Below are positions 8,939-17,207 of a stretch of DNA of 64,000 bases, piece by piece (the first letter of the stretch is position 1; each line of letters begins with the position of its first letter). The position numbers and the translations under genes were made by a program. Source of the DNA: Hymenobacter fodinae. GTDB taxonomy: Bacteria; Bacteroidota; Bacteroidia; Cytophagales; Hymenobacteraceae. The DNA is taken from assembly GCF_004745825.1 (NCBI RefSeq), contig NZ_SRLA01000001.1:1178001-1242000 (forward strand). The letters are read 5' to 3'. The notes beneath the pieces are model-generated. The model was given only the letters and a program-made list of their open reading frames with translations. It did not search any database and had not been told where the DNA came from.

Positions 8939-8977
8939 CCGGGAGCATCACAGGCTGCTAACACACATTTTGCGGTG

Positions 8978-9868
8978 TTACTGGTACATTTTACGGATGG
9001 TAGTGCGATACTCAGCAGGGGTATGGCCTGTTTCGCGCTTGAAGAAGCGGTTGAAGTAAGACGCCTCCGCAAACCCGAGGTCGAAAGCAATTTCCTTTAC
9101 TGACTGTTGCGTGTAAAACAACATGCGCCGGGCTTCCAGCACCAAACGAGCATGGATGTGCTTAATAGCTGGCTGACCGCTCTGGGTCTTTACTACCTCA
9201 CTCAAGTGCCCCGCCGAAATATGGAGCAGCGCCGCATACTGGCCTACCTCGTGCATTTCACGGAAGCCCTCCTCAATCTTCGCCTGATAGGCCTTCAATA
9301 GCAGCTTGTCGGCTGCTGTTTCGGCGCCGTTAAACTGCTCGGTATATAACCGGCTTAAGTGCGTAAGGAGTACCGTTAAATAGCCAGTCAGCATCCGGTG
9401 CTGCCACTCGCCGGGGCGGTAGTATTCGGTGTGCAGCTTGATAAGCATTTCCTCCACAAAGGCTGCATCTGCTTCCGTAAGCAGTAGTTCATGCCTGTTT
9501 TGGGGATTCTGAATGAGGGGCAGATCCTGCAAGGAGGCGTTTTGCTCAAGTCCCAAAAACTCATCTGTAAGGGTCAGGAAGGTACCCCAGAAGGGAGTAG
9601 GAGCTTCCTTTACCAGTATTTGGTGAGGTGCCGTAAAGTACAGCGCATTATCGCGTCGCTCATAAGGCGTCATATCTACCCAGTGCCGACCAGGGTTGTG
9701 CTTTACAAATACCAGTAAGTGGTAGGCCTTGCGGTGCGGTATCAGCAGATCTTCTTCATACACCAATGCCCCTTCCGAGCGAACTATGGTAAAAGGTTTG
9801 TTGCCGGCTTCCGGATTGCGCTCGGAAGTATAGACCGGTATGGACTGCTTGCTGCTAAGCGTATACAT
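8978..9868 (-). CDS. AraC family transcriptional regulator
   Basis: 296 residues from the ATG at 9868; the frame also opens at a TTG two codons earlier. The N-terminal 180 residues form a cupin-like ligand-binding region (HLLVFVKHNPGRHW). The C-terminal 100 residues carry the double helix-turn-helix of AraC proteins, with a first helix pair around HISAGHLSEVVK and the signature IAFDLGFAEASYFNRFFKRE. It binds DNA as a one-component sensor; the effector is unknown. The SDR gene is 74 nt downstream on the same strand, the likely target by neighbourhood. Confidence 0.9.
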   Translation of the reverse strand: MYTLSSKQSIPVYTSERNPEAGNKPFTIVRSEGALVYEEDLLIPHRKAYHLLVFVKHNPGRHWVDMTPYERRDNALYFTAPHQILVKEAPTPFWGTFLTLTDEFLGLEQNASLQDLPLIQNPQNRHELLLTEADAAFVEEMLIKLHTEYYRPGEWQHRMLTGYLTVLLTHLSRLYTEQFNGAETAADKLLLKAYQAKIEEGFREMHEVGQYAALLHISAGHLSEVVKTQSGQPAIKHIHARLVLEARRMLFYTQQSVKEIAFDLGFAEASYFNRFFKRETGHTPAEYRTTIRKMYQ

Positions 9869-10007
9869 AGTCAAAACTACTGTTTTCTAAAGCTGCATAT
9901 CGCCAAGCATAATAGATGGCCCTAGCTCATATTACTTCAAGACCTAGTAGCGGCTACCCTGGTTGTCACTAATGAGCGCAGCACTCTCAACTAACGGTAA
10001 AAAACAC

Positions 10008-10039
10008 AAGCGCTACTCAGAATGCTCTGAGTAGCGCTT
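10008..10039 (-). terminator. terminator after the STAS-like gene
   Basis: A perfect 13-bp stem AAGCGCTACTCAG / CTGAGTAGCGCTT with a 6-nt loop. On the minus strand it follows the stop at 10066 and runs into a T-rich tail (complement of GGTAAAAAACAC). Confidence 0.75.
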
Positions 10040-10065
10040 AAGCGGTCAGTATACTTACTATGCCT

Positions 10066-10473
10066 TTAAGAAGCTATTGGGGTGCCGTAGCCCAACAAAA
10101 AATCTTCGGCGGCAGCCACGTCCGTAAACTGACGTGTAGGCAGTGAGGACAATTTGTTTAAAATGCGGCTCACCGGCATGCGCGTAGGCCCCGATGGATA
10201 TACTTCAGCCATCATAACAACTCCGGCAGTCTGCATAAGCTCATAGCTGCGCAGAAAGGTTGGCAGCAGATCTAAATTCGGCCCCAGCGTACGGCGTACA
10301 TCACTCAGTACGGTAAAGCCGGGCTGTAGCTGCTCCAAGGCCCGCTGCCAATCTTCTAAGTAGTAAGGAAGATGCCTAGCAAAAGTCATCTCCTCCAACT
10401 GCTCATAGAGCAGCATGTTGAGGTGCGTATCTAGGTAGATACGGTATTCTGGGCGGTAAGCAATCAAATGCAT
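10066..10473 (-). CDS. hypothetical protein, possibly STAS/SpoIIAA-like fold
   Basis: 135 residues from the ATG at 10473; the frame extends to a GTG at 10512, but the extra residues look non-conserved. There is no signal peptide or membrane segment, so it is cytoplasmic. Pattern resemblance (a short beta hairpin, LEQLQPGFTVLSDVRRTLGP, then an alpha/beta region with VVMMAEVYPSG) recalls STAS/SEC14-like proteins common in Bacteroidetes, but this is by eye only. It stands alone between a terminator and the tRNA-Arg gene on the same strand. Confidence 0.6.
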   Translation of the reverse strand: MHLIAYRPEYRIYLDTHLNMLLYEQLEEMTFARHLPYYLEDWQRALEQLQPGFTVLSDVRRTLGPNLDLLPTFLRSYELMQTAGVVMMAEVYPSGPTRMPVSRILNKLSSLPTRQFTDVAAAEDFLLGYGTPIAS

Positions 10474-10617
10474 GAGGTGTGTTACGTAGAGCAGAGCAGT
10501 ACCCCGTAACACATCTGTAAGGAAATAAATCCCAGTTTAAGAAAACATGTGTAGCAACATCATATAGTGTCAGCTTACGCAACGTCTTCTGGTTTGGGTA
10601 TATCCGATAAGCAACAA

Positions 10618-10649
10618 AAAAGGCTCTCAGCAAGTGCTGAGAGCCTTTT
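10618..10649 (-). terminator. intrinsic terminator of the tRNA-Arg gene
   Basis: A perfect 13-bp stem AAAAGGCTCTCAG / CTGAGAGCCTTTT with a 6-nt loop. It starts 3 nt after the tRNA 3' end on the minus strand and ends in a T run. Confidence 0.85.
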
Positions 10650-10651
10650 CG

Positions 10652-10725
10652 TGGTCGTGTAAGGAGTCGAACCTTAAACCTTCTGATTCGTAGTCAGATG
10701 CTCTATCCAATTGAGCTACACAACC
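10652..10725 (-). tRNA. tRNA-Arg (anticodon ACG)
   Basis: 74 nt with a canonical cloverleaf. The acceptor GGTTGTG pairs with CACGACC with one G-U pair. The D-loop has AATTGGA, the anticodon stem-loop is CTGACTACGAATCAG with ACG at 10689-10691, and the T-loop is TTCGACT. The discriminator is A, and the CCA tail is not encoded. It decodes CGN arginine codons after deamination of A34. It has its own promoter and terminator. Confidence 0.97.
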
Positions 10726-10766
10726 AATTTTACCATTTCGCAGAGCGTTTCTCCGTTTTGGTTGTG

Positions 10767-10798
10767 CAAAGATAGCGGGTAAAATTCCGGTTGTGCAA
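10767..10798 (-). promoter_or_regulatory. promoter of tRNA-Arg (TTG, 21 nt, TATCTTTG)
   Basis: The minus strand reads TTG (10796-10798), 21 nt, then TATCTTTG (10767-10774), a full match to the Bacteroidetes consensus. The -7 element begins 42 nt before the mature tRNA. GGTTGTGCAA occurs twice here (10760, 10789). Confidence 0.8.
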
Positions 10799-10869
10799 GC
10801 TAGGCCTACTATTTTGCCCCTAATTTTTTGAAGAAAGACTGCAAGGTGCTGAATTTCAGGGAAATTTTT

Positions 10870-11580
10870 TTACTCTTTTCTGGTGCTCTTGCTAAGTGCT
10901 CGTTGTAAAGCCCGGTTGAAAAGGAAGTAAAGACCGAATAACGACACGGCCACTAGCCCTATCACTAACAGTTTGCCTGTGGTGCCAGTGTCGGGGTCTT
11001 TGAGCAAGGCAAAAACGTCTTGAGCTTTGGTGCCGAGCCAGTAGAAAAATAAACTCCGCGGTAACATGCCCACAACTGAAGCCAGCAAGAACCGGCGACG
11101 GTCTACGCGCATAACCGCCAGTACGAAGGTCATGAGGGCAAATGGCAGCACGGGGGAGATGCGGGTTAGAATGATGAGCTGCCAGCTCTGGGTCTTCAGT
11201 TCCTGCATCACGGCATCGGCTTTGGGGAAGTGACGCAGAAACTGCAGCATCTTGCCGTGGTCTAGGGAGGCTGCAATGTGGTAGCCAATGAAGGCCGCTA
11301 GCGCGTAGGCCAGTACCATACCCGGTAGGCCCGGCCACCCCAGGTAAAAGCCAGTTACCAGGGCCACAAAGGTGGTGGGGGTAAAGGCAAAGGCCATGGT
11401 AAACGCTATAGCCACAAAATAGAATATGCTCTGGCCGGGCGTGAGGTGCTCTAGCAGCGCTTGGTTACGGTAGAGCATGTAACTGAGCGAGGAGCTGCCC
11501 AACACAGGTAGCGCCACCAGCAAGAACATAGACAGCAGCGTGGATGCGTTTTTCTGGAATAGCTCTTTAAGAAACGACAT
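10870..11580 (-). CDS. TVP38/TMEM64 family membrane protein (VTT domain)
   Basis: 236 residues with five or six hydrophobic segments. The family core is seen as FTPTTFVALVTGFYLGWPG and the loop RISPVLPF. These DedA/VTT-domain proteins sit in the inner membrane and have been linked to lipid scrambling or membrane homeostasis; a specific role here is unknown. The C-terminus is basic (RALSKSTRKE). It lies downstream of the DUF2167 gene on the same strand with a hairpin between them. Confidence 0.85.
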   Translation of the reverse strand: MSFLKELFQKNASTLLSMFLLVALPVLGSSSLSYMLYRNQALLEHLTPGQSIFYFVAIAFTMAFAFTPTTFVALVTGFYLGWPGLPGMVLAYALAAFIGYHIAASLDHGKMLQFLRHFPKADAVMQELKTQSWQLIILTRISPVLPFALMTFVLAVMRVDRRRFLLASVVGMLPRSLFFYWLGTKAQDVFALLKDPDTGTTGKLLVIGLVAVSLFGLYFLFNRALQRALSKSTRKE

Positions 11581-11594
11581 AGGCAGGAAAACAA

Positions 11595-11622
11595 TCGGGC
11601 CGGCTTTTGTGGGCCGGCCCGA
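11595..11622 (-). terminator. hairpin after the DUF2167 gene
   Basis: A 10-bp GC-rich perfect stem TCGGGCCGGC / GCCGGCCCGA with an 8-nt loop, 29 nt after the stop codon on the minus strand. There is no clear T run, so termination may be weak. Confidence 0.5.
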
Positions 11623-11651
11623 AGGTAAGAACGTAAGATTGGGGTCGAAGG

Positions 11652-12590
11652 CTACGCTTCAGGCTCCGCGTCGGGGGTGGGGCCGCCGGCCAGGGCTGGT
11701 TGAACTTCGTCAGTGGCACTGGTTTTGGCGCCGAAAAAGCGACGGATGGCCGTCCAAGCGCCAGCCAGCAGGGCCAGCAAGATTTTCCAAAACTTCAGAA
11801 TAAGGGCGAAGAAGCCCACCTTCGCTAGCACTTTGCCGGCAATAAGGCCTCCGATGCCGTAGGCTGCCACCTCATCTAGTTTGGGGTTGAAGTCGGCGTA
11901 CCGAAGGCCTTTGCTGAAGCTCACACCCTGCATCACGCCAGGGATGCTACTCCGCACTTCAGCTAACTGGCCGGGAGTGCCTACCGCGTTCAGCACCAAC
12001 ACGCCCTTACGCCCGAGCAGCCGCACGTTGTAGTTGAGGGTATGCTCGTTCTCGCCAGCAAATTGCAGCTCCTTGGCCCAGTGCAAAGCATTAAGCTGCT
12101 TGTCATAAAAGGGTTTAGCGGCCCAGCCCACCAGCGTTACGGCACCATAGCCGGCCTCGGCCCGCTCCTTATTAGTTTCAACCAGATCCGACTGCATGTC
12201 CTTGAGTAGATCGTCGTAATCAATGTCGTCGGCATCATCGTCCTTCACGTAGCCCATCTGGTCGTATTGAATCACGAAGGCCCAGTTGTTTTCATCCAGA
12301 GGGCCACGGTCGATGGGGAAGAGCATGCCCAGGTTCTCACCGCTGGGGTTACCCCACAGCTTGGTCAGCACTTTCGTGCTTTGGGCCACATCCAAGTAAC
12401 GGAAGCCTTTCGGAACATTGATTTCGCCCACACCATCGGGCAGGGCTACGTGGCCAGTTTGGTAGTGCAAGGAGTCTTGCACGGCTTGCACGTAGGCTTT
12501 TAGCAGAGCCGCAGAATCGGGGGGCGTACCAGCGGCGCGGGTGCTTAGGTGCAGACACACGAAAGCCATTAGGAGTAGAAGTTTTTTCAA
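11652..12590 (-). CDS. DUF2167 domain-containing membrane protein
   Basis: 312 residues if translation starts at the TTG at 12590. That choice gives a textbook signal peptide, Met-KKLLLLMAFVCLHLS, ending near AAG. ATG alternatives are 12671 (adds 27 residues that hide the signal) and 12569 (loses the two lysines). The body matches DUF2167: INVPKGFRYLD near the N-terminus, GVLVLNAVG in the middle, then a C-terminal hydrophobic segment (FFALILKFWKILLALLAG) and a short acidic tail. Function is unknown. Confidence 0.8.
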   Translation of the reverse strand: MKKLLLLMAFVCLHLSTRAAGTPPDSAALLKAYVQAVQDSLHYQTGHVALPDGVGEINVPKGFRYLDVAQSTKVLTKLWGNPSGENLGMLFPIDRGPLDENNWAFVIQYDQMGYVKDDDADDIDYDDLLKDMQSDLVETNKERAEAGYGAVTLVGWAAKPFYDKQLNALHWAKELQFAGENEHTLNYNVRLLGRKGVLVLNAVGTPGQLAEVRSSIPGVMQGVSFSKGLRYADFNPKLDEVAAYGIGGLIAGKVLAKVGFFALILKFWKILLALLAGAWTAIRRFFGAKTSATDEVQPALAGGPTPDAEPEA

Positions 12591-12734
12591 GCGGATAAGT
12601 GAAAAAGGATGAATAGAATTTTGTTGGTAAGATAGAACGCTATCGGGATAAGCTAAAACAAGCGCACACATAAAGTGCTTCTAGTGCGGACACTTGCCCG
12701 GCTAGGCCACTCGGTCGCGTCCGGCAGACATTCC

Positions 12735-12742
12735 TACCTTTG
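12735..12742 (+). promoter_or_regulatory. -7 promoter element TACCTTTG for the trans-sulfuration gene
   Basis: A full TAnnTTTG match 43 nt before the ATG at 12786. The frame stays open upstream to 12675, but translation from there would have to begin before the promoter. No clear -33 TTG is seen at 19-21 nt. Confidence 0.55.
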
Positions 12743-12785
12743 CGCTCAGTGTTTACGAGACGTTAATCTCCCGCATCCCGCCCTT

Positions 12786-13925
12786 ATGAAATTCGGAACC
12801 AAAGCCATTCATGCCGGCGTGCATCCTGACCCCGAAACCGGGGCCATCATGACGCCTATCTACCAGACCTCGACCTACGTGCAACGCTCTCCCGGCGACC
12901 ACAAAGGCTTCGAGTATTCGCGTACGCATAACCCTACCCGCACCCAACTGCAAGACGCACTGGCCGCCCTCGATAACGGCAAGCACGGCCTGGCCTTCGC
13001 CTCAGGTATGGCGGCCATCGACTGCATTGTGAAGCTGCTGCAGCCCGGCGACGAGGTAATTTCTACGAATGACCTCTACGGCGGCAGCTACCGTCTCTTC
13101 ACAAAGGTTTTCGCCAACTACGGCATCAAGTTCCATTTCGTATCGATGCACGATATGAGCCAGGTGGAGGCTGTAGCTAACGAGCGGACCAAGCTCATTT
13201 GGGTGGAAACGCCTACCAACCCGCTGCTGAATATCATTGACATTGAAGCCGCCTCGGCCGTAGCCAAAAAAGTAGGCGCCCTGTTGGTGGTTGACAACAC
13301 CTTCTCGACACCTTACCTGCAAACGCCCCTAGATTTGGGCGCCGATATGGTAATGTACTCGCTTACCAAATACATGGGCGGCCACTCCGACGTAGTAATG
13401 GGCGCCATTGTGGTGAAAGATGACGAGCTGCACGAGCGCCTCCGCTTCTTGCAGAACGCCTGCGGCGGCACGCCTGGCCCCCAAGACTGTTTCTTGGTGC
13501 TACGTGGCCTCAAGACGTTGCACGTCCGCATGCAGCGCCACTGCGAGAATGGCCGCGCCGTAGCCGAGTTCCTGAAGAGCCACCCTAAAGTGGGCAAAGT
13601 GTACTGGCCCGGCTTCCCCGACCATCCCAACCACGAGGTAGCAGCCAAGCAGATGCGCGGCTTCGGCGGCATGATTTCGTTTGTGCTGGAAGGCGACCGG
13701 AAGGAGGATGCCATAGCCGTGCTGGAGAAATTTGAGTTTTTCTCCCTAGCCGAGAGCCTTGGCGGAGTAGAAAGCTTATCAGGCCACCCGGCCACGATGA
13801 CCCACGCCAGCATTCCGGCCGAGGAACGTCGTAAAGCCGGCCTCTCCGATTCGCTAATCCGCCTGAGCGTAGGGATTGAAGACGCCGAGGACCTGATTGA
13901 GGATCTAAAGCAAGCTATTGGGTAG
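12786..13925 (+). CDS. PLP-dependent trans-sulfuration enzyme (cystathionine gamma-synthase/lyase type)
   Basis: 379 residues, the normal length for the Cys/Met metabolism PLP family. The cofactor lysine is Lys195 in YSLTKYMGGHSD. The substrate-binding motif near the C-terminus is LGGVESLSGHPATMTH. The family makes or cleaves cystathionine (methionine synthesis or the reverse pathway to cysteine); close members cannot be told apart by eye. The N-terminus MKFGTKAIHAG is typical, and the promoter position supports this start. The gene is monocistronic, with hairpins downstream. Confidence 0.9.
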   Translation: MKFGTKAIHAGVHPDPETGAIMTPIYQTSTYVQRSPGDHKGFEYSRTHNPTRTQLQDALAALDNGKHGLAFASGMAAIDCIVKLLQPGDEVISTNDLYGGSYRLFTKVFANYGIKFHFVSMHDMSQVEAVANERTKLIWVETPTNPLLNIIDIEAASAVAKKVGALLVVDNTFSTPYLQTPLDLGADMVMYSLTKYMGGHSDVVMGAIVVKDDELHERLRFLQNACGGTPGPQDCFLVLRGLKTLHVRMQRHCENGRAVAEFLKSHPKVGKVYWPGFPDHPNHEVAAKQMRGFGGMISFVLEGDRKEDAIAVLEKFEFFSLAESLGGVESLSGHPATMTHASIPAEERRKAGLSDSLIRLSVGIEDAEDLIEDLKQAIG

Positions 13926-13934
13926 AGCATTTTC

Positions 13935-13975
13935 TGGCTACTGGCCTAGTCAAGTGGTGGCTAGGCTAGTAGCCA
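13935..13975. repeat. hairpin formed around a GGCCTAG motif
   Basis: Arms 13935-13949 (TGGCTACTGGCCTAG) and 13961-13975 pair over 15 bp with one G-U pair, 10 nt after the stop codon. A second, terminator-like hairpin follows at 13998. Confidence 0.5.
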
Positions 13976-13997
13976 GGCGTATAGCTATTACTACAGG

Positions 13998-14032
13998 AAA
14001 CCCGTCTGGTGCTTGGTGCCAGGCGGGTTTTT
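13998..14032 (+). terminator. intrinsic terminator after the trans-sulfuration gene
   Basis: Stem AAACCCGTCTGG / CCAGGCGGGTTT (12 bp, one G-U pair) with a 9-nt loop, followed by TTTTT-rich sequence. Confidence 0.75.
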
Positions 14033-14115
14033 CTGTTAGTATGTGTAAGCTGGCTTGGGAGGTAGAGCCTTACGCAATCTGCCGTGGCTAGTAGGTCCGT
14101 ACATGCTTTCCCCTC

Positions 14116-14841
14116 ATGACTATGGTCTCCCGGTATATGCGCTCTTTTCTGCTGCTATTCATGCTGCTCGGCTTTAGCTGCGGGCAGCCATCTTCCGATC
14201 CAGCTCCAAGCACTACGGTTCCTGGCCCGCCCACCTCAGCCGGCAATGCAGTGAGTTTTCTGTCGCTCGGTGATTCGTACACTATTGGGGAAGGCGTGCC
14301 GGAGGCTGACCGATGGAGTGTGCAACTGGCGCAGCTAGGCCAGGCGGAAGGCTTGCTGAAGCCGGATATTATTGCCCGCACTGGCTGGACTACCGCTGAA
14401 CTGCAGGCGGCAATCAAGGCTGCCAATGTGCAGAAAACATACGGTCTGGTATCCCTGCTGATTGGGGTAAATAACCAATACCGCGGGCAGCCCTTAGCTA
14501 CTTACCGCACTGAGTTTCGAGAGCTATTGCAAATAGTTGTCCGCTTGGCGGGCAACCGACCCGGCCGCGTATTGGTGCTTTCCATTCCGGACTGGGGGCA
14601 GACGCCTTACGCGCGGGGCTACGACCAAGCCCGAATTGGCGCCGAAATAGATCAGTTTAATGCGGCGGCTGAGCAGGAATGTCAACAAGCGCAGGTGGCC
14701 TACCTTGCTATTACCGACCTCACCCGCGCGGCTGCCAATGACCCCACCCAGTTCACTTCTGATGGGCTTCATTATTCGGGGAAGCACATGCGGCAGTGGG
14801 CCGACCAAGCTTTGCCCGTGGTGCGTACCTTGCTGCGCTAG
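14116..14841 (+). CDS. SGNH/GDSL hydrolase lipoprotein
   Basis: 241 residues. The N-terminal signal ends in a lipobox (LLGFSC), so it is probably a lipoprotein. The catalytic pattern is complete: block I GDSYTIGEG with the nucleophile Ser, block III GVNNQY, and block V DGLHYSG with the Asp and His. SGNH hydrolases cleave esters; in envelope proteins the usual substrates are acetylated polysaccharides or lipids. The nearby glycosidase and exopolysaccharide cluster make a polysaccharide acetyl-esterase role possible, but this is inference. An alternative ATG is at 14137. Confidence 0.88.
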   Translation: MTMVSRYMRSFLLLFMLLGFSCGQPSSDPAPSTTVPGPPTSAGNAVSFLSLGDSYTIGEGVPEADRWSVQLAQLGQAEGLLKPDIIARTGWTTAELQAAIKAANVQKTYGLVSLLIGVNNQYRGQPLATYRTEFRELLQIVVRLAGNRPGRVLVLSIPDWGQTPYARGYDQARIGAEIDQFNAAAEQECQQAQVAYLAITDLTRAAANDPTQFTSDGLHYSGKHMRQWADQALPVVRTLLR

Positions 14842-15040
14842 GCCTATAGGGCGGAGTGCGTCCAGAACCATGCTGCAATGACCCAAGTACGCCACTCTCG
14901 TGGGTGCGCTCAATGGCTGGCCTAGCGCTAGTTTTCTGGCTGAGCTGCGTGCGTTTGTAGCATTGCGCGTATTTTGCCCCGGCATGCGCCATTCGCACCA
15001 CCCTATTTTGCAGCCTGACTCCTCGCTAAATCCGCCAGTA

Positions 15041-17149
15041 ATGGGAAGAACCCTTCTGAAGATACTTGTAGCCGTGTGTGTGGCTGGTGTGGTGTTGTTT
15101 GTGCTGCTGCGCCGGGTATACCCGCAGTTGCAGGAGGAAAGCAGTGGGGTAGGAGTGCCCGCAACCCTCACCAGCAATACCCGCGAGGCAGTAGAAGGAA
15201 CCGGCAAAATCCCCATTGACCCGCAGCGCTGGTACCTGCTTACCAATGCTCCCGATGGTATCCCGGCCCTGTTTGATGGCATTACCAATGCCAATATTTC
15301 GCGGGGCTGGGGCAAGCTACTCGACCAGTATGAGGCGTATTATCCGCTGCAGAAAGGGGAGTCGTTTGTGCTTGAAAGCGTGAAGATGTACGATGGAGAA
15401 GGCAGCAGCTCCGGGGCGCCCATGGTGCTATCCATCATCACCGAGGGGTGGGAGCAGATTCCGATTGCCACCTTTGCGGGCAACGAATATCAGCAGTGGG
15501 TGGGGCCTGATCCGAGTGAGCCCAAGGAGTATGCCCTAGCGCAACCTATTCGCAACGCGCGCTACCTAGTCATTACCTCGGGCACGGTGTATCCGACCGA
15601 AATTGAGCTGTACGGCACGTATAAAGCGGCCAAAATGCCCCCAGCCCCCAGCGCCAGCACGCTAGCTGCTCAAAAGGCCGTGAAGCTGAAGCAGATGTTT
15701 GGGGTAAATGGGTTTGAGTGGAATTTGGAGGATGGCAATAACCCATCGGAAGTAGACCCGGCCCGGCTGAAGGCGGTAAAAAACTTTACCGGTATTCGGC
15801 ACTATCTCGACTGGGAAAGACTGGAGCCGCAACCTGGCAGCTACACGTTCAATCCCTCACACAACGGCAGCTGGAATTACGATGCCATGTACAGCCGTCT
15901 GAAGCAAGAGGGCGTAGAGGTATTAGCCTGCATTAAAACGCTGCCCAAGTGGATGCAGGAGTCGTACCCGGCTACGGAGCGAGACGCCGAAAACGTGCCC
16001 GCGCAGTTTGGTAAAGACTTGAAAGCTCCCGCTTCCTACGTGGAGCAGGCCAAAGTAGCTTTCCAGTTTGCCGCGCGTTATGGCAGCAACCAAGCCGTGG
16101 CGCGGCCGCTGGTAAAAGTAAGCACCCGCCCGCCTCGCTGGACCGCCGACCCCGTAAATGAAGTAAAGACTGGCCTAGGCCTCATTCGTTACATAGAGTG
16201 CGATAATGAGCGCGACAAATGGTGGAAGGGCCGCAAAGCCTATCAGACGGCCGCAGAGTACGCGGCTAACCTGTCGGCGTTTTACGATGGGCACAAGAAT
16301 ACCCTGGGGCCTGGGGTTGGAGTGAAAAATGCCGACCCTAAGATGCAAGTAGTAATGGGTGGCCTAGCGGCACCTACCCCCGACTACGTAAAGGGCATGA
16401 TAGACTGGTGCCGCCAAAACCGGGGTTATAAGGCCGATGGCAGTGTGAACCTGTGTTGGGATGTAATCAACTACCATCTCTACTCCAACGATGCCCGCAC
16501 CTCGCAAGGCGGAGAGCCCACGCGCGGGGCGGCTCCTGAACTGTCAGAAGCAGGGCAAGTAGCCAAGGCCTTTGTGCAAATGGCGCACGAGTACGCCGGC
16601 AACATGCCCGTTTGGATTACGGAAACCGGCTACGACCTCAACCAGGGCAGCCCGCTCAAAGCTATTGCTATCGGCAACAAAACGGTGCAGCAAACCCAGG
16701 CCGACTGGATTCTTCGCACCTCCTTGCTGTACGCCCGCTGGGGAGTGGAGCGCGTATTTCTATATCAACTCTACGACGACAACCCGCAAAATCCTACGCG
16801 GTTTGGCTCCATGGGCTTACTCAACGACGACAAAACGCCCCGGCCAGCGGCTCAATACATCAGTCAGGCTAACAAGCTGCTAGGGGCTTACACCTATAAG
16901 CAAACTCTGCACTCCGACCCCATCGTGGACCGCTACGAGCTGAATGGACGCTCGGCCTACGTGCTGGTAGTGCCCGATGAGAAAGGCCGCACGGCCCCCT
17001 ATACGCTGAACCTTGGCAAGGCCACCTACGCCGACGTACATAAGCCGGCCATTGGCAAAGAAAGCATGGACAAACAGCGGGTGCCTGTGCAAAACGGCAA
17101 ACTCTCCTTGCAGGTAACAGAAACCCCTGTATTTGTGCTGGCCCCATAA
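15041..17149 (+). CDS. membrane-anchored clan GH-A glycoside hydrolase with F5/8-type-C-like domain
   Basis: 702 residues from the ATG at 15041; the open frame to 14900 has no good start context. Residues 4-25 form a membrane anchor or uncleaved signal. Residues 60-200 resemble a discoidin-type carbohydrate-binding domain (ALFDGITNAN, IELYGTY). A (beta/alpha)8 glycosidase domain follows. The likely acid/base is Glu390 in IECDNERD, and the likely nucleophile Glu528 in VWITETGYD, with the spacing of clan GH-A (GH39-like). It probably acts at the cell surface or in the periplasm. It converges on the flippase gene of the exopolysaccharide cluster, so that polymer is a candidate substrate. Confidence 0.8.
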   Translation: MGRTLLKILVAVCVAGVVLFVLLRRVYPQLQEESSGVGVPATLTSNTREAVEGTGKIPIDPQRWYLLTNAPDGIPALFDGITNANISRGWGKLLDQYEAYYPLQKGESFVLESVKMYDGEGSSSGAPMVLSIITEGWEQIPIATFAGNEYQQWVGPDPSEPKEYALAQPIRNARYLVITSGTVYPTEIELYGTYKAAKMPPAPSASTLAAQKAVKLKQMFGVNGFEWNLEDGNNPSEVDPARLKAVKNFTGIRHYLDWERLEPQPGSYTFNPSHNGSWNYDAMYSRLKQEGVEVLACIKTLPKWMQESYPATERDAENVPAQFGKDLKAPASYVEQAKVAFQFAARYGSNQAVARPLVKVSTRPPRWTADPVNEVKTGLGLIRYIECDNERDKWWKGRKAYQTAAEYAANLSAFYDGHKNTLGPGVGVKNADPKMQVVMGGLAAPTPDYVKGMIDWCRQNRGYKADGSVNLCWDVINYHLYSNDARTSQGGEPTRGAAPELSEAGQVAKAFVQMAHEYAGNMPVWITETGYDLNQGSPLKAIAIGNKTVQQTQADWILRTSLLYARWGVERVFLYQLYDDNPQNPTRFGSMGLLNDDKTPRPAAQYISQANKLLGAYTYKQTLHSDPIVDRYELNGRSAYVLVVPDEKGRTAPYTLNLGKATYADVHKPAIGKESMDKQRVPVQNGKLSLQVTETPVFVLAP

Positions 17150-17193
17150 GTTACGCGGCGCAGTGGCCTAGGTCACTGCGCTGCGTAACTTAT
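17146..17193. terminator. bidirectional terminator overlapping the glycosidase stop codon
   Basis: Arms 17146-17165 and 17174-17193 pair over 20 bp with one G-U pair around an 8-nt loop. The TAA stop codon (17147-17149) is inside the left arm, and a GGCCTAG motif spans the loop. The flippase gene converges from the other side. Confidence 0.7.
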
Positions 17194-17207
17194 TGAGTGT
17201 GGAGTTG

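Noticed and set aside
10403..10633. 76-residue minus-strand frame upstream of the STAS-like gene
   Set aside because: It overlaps the tRNA-Arg terminator and the STAS-like gene in another frame.
12675..12785. N-terminal extension of the trans-sulfuration enzyme
   Set aside because: It would start upstream of the TACCTTTG promoter element, and the family N-terminus begins at MKFGTKAIH.
14524..15315. 263-residue open frame on the minus strand
   Set aside because: It lies opposite the SGNH and glycosidase genes, has no recognisable domain, and its length follows from GC-rich antisense sequence.
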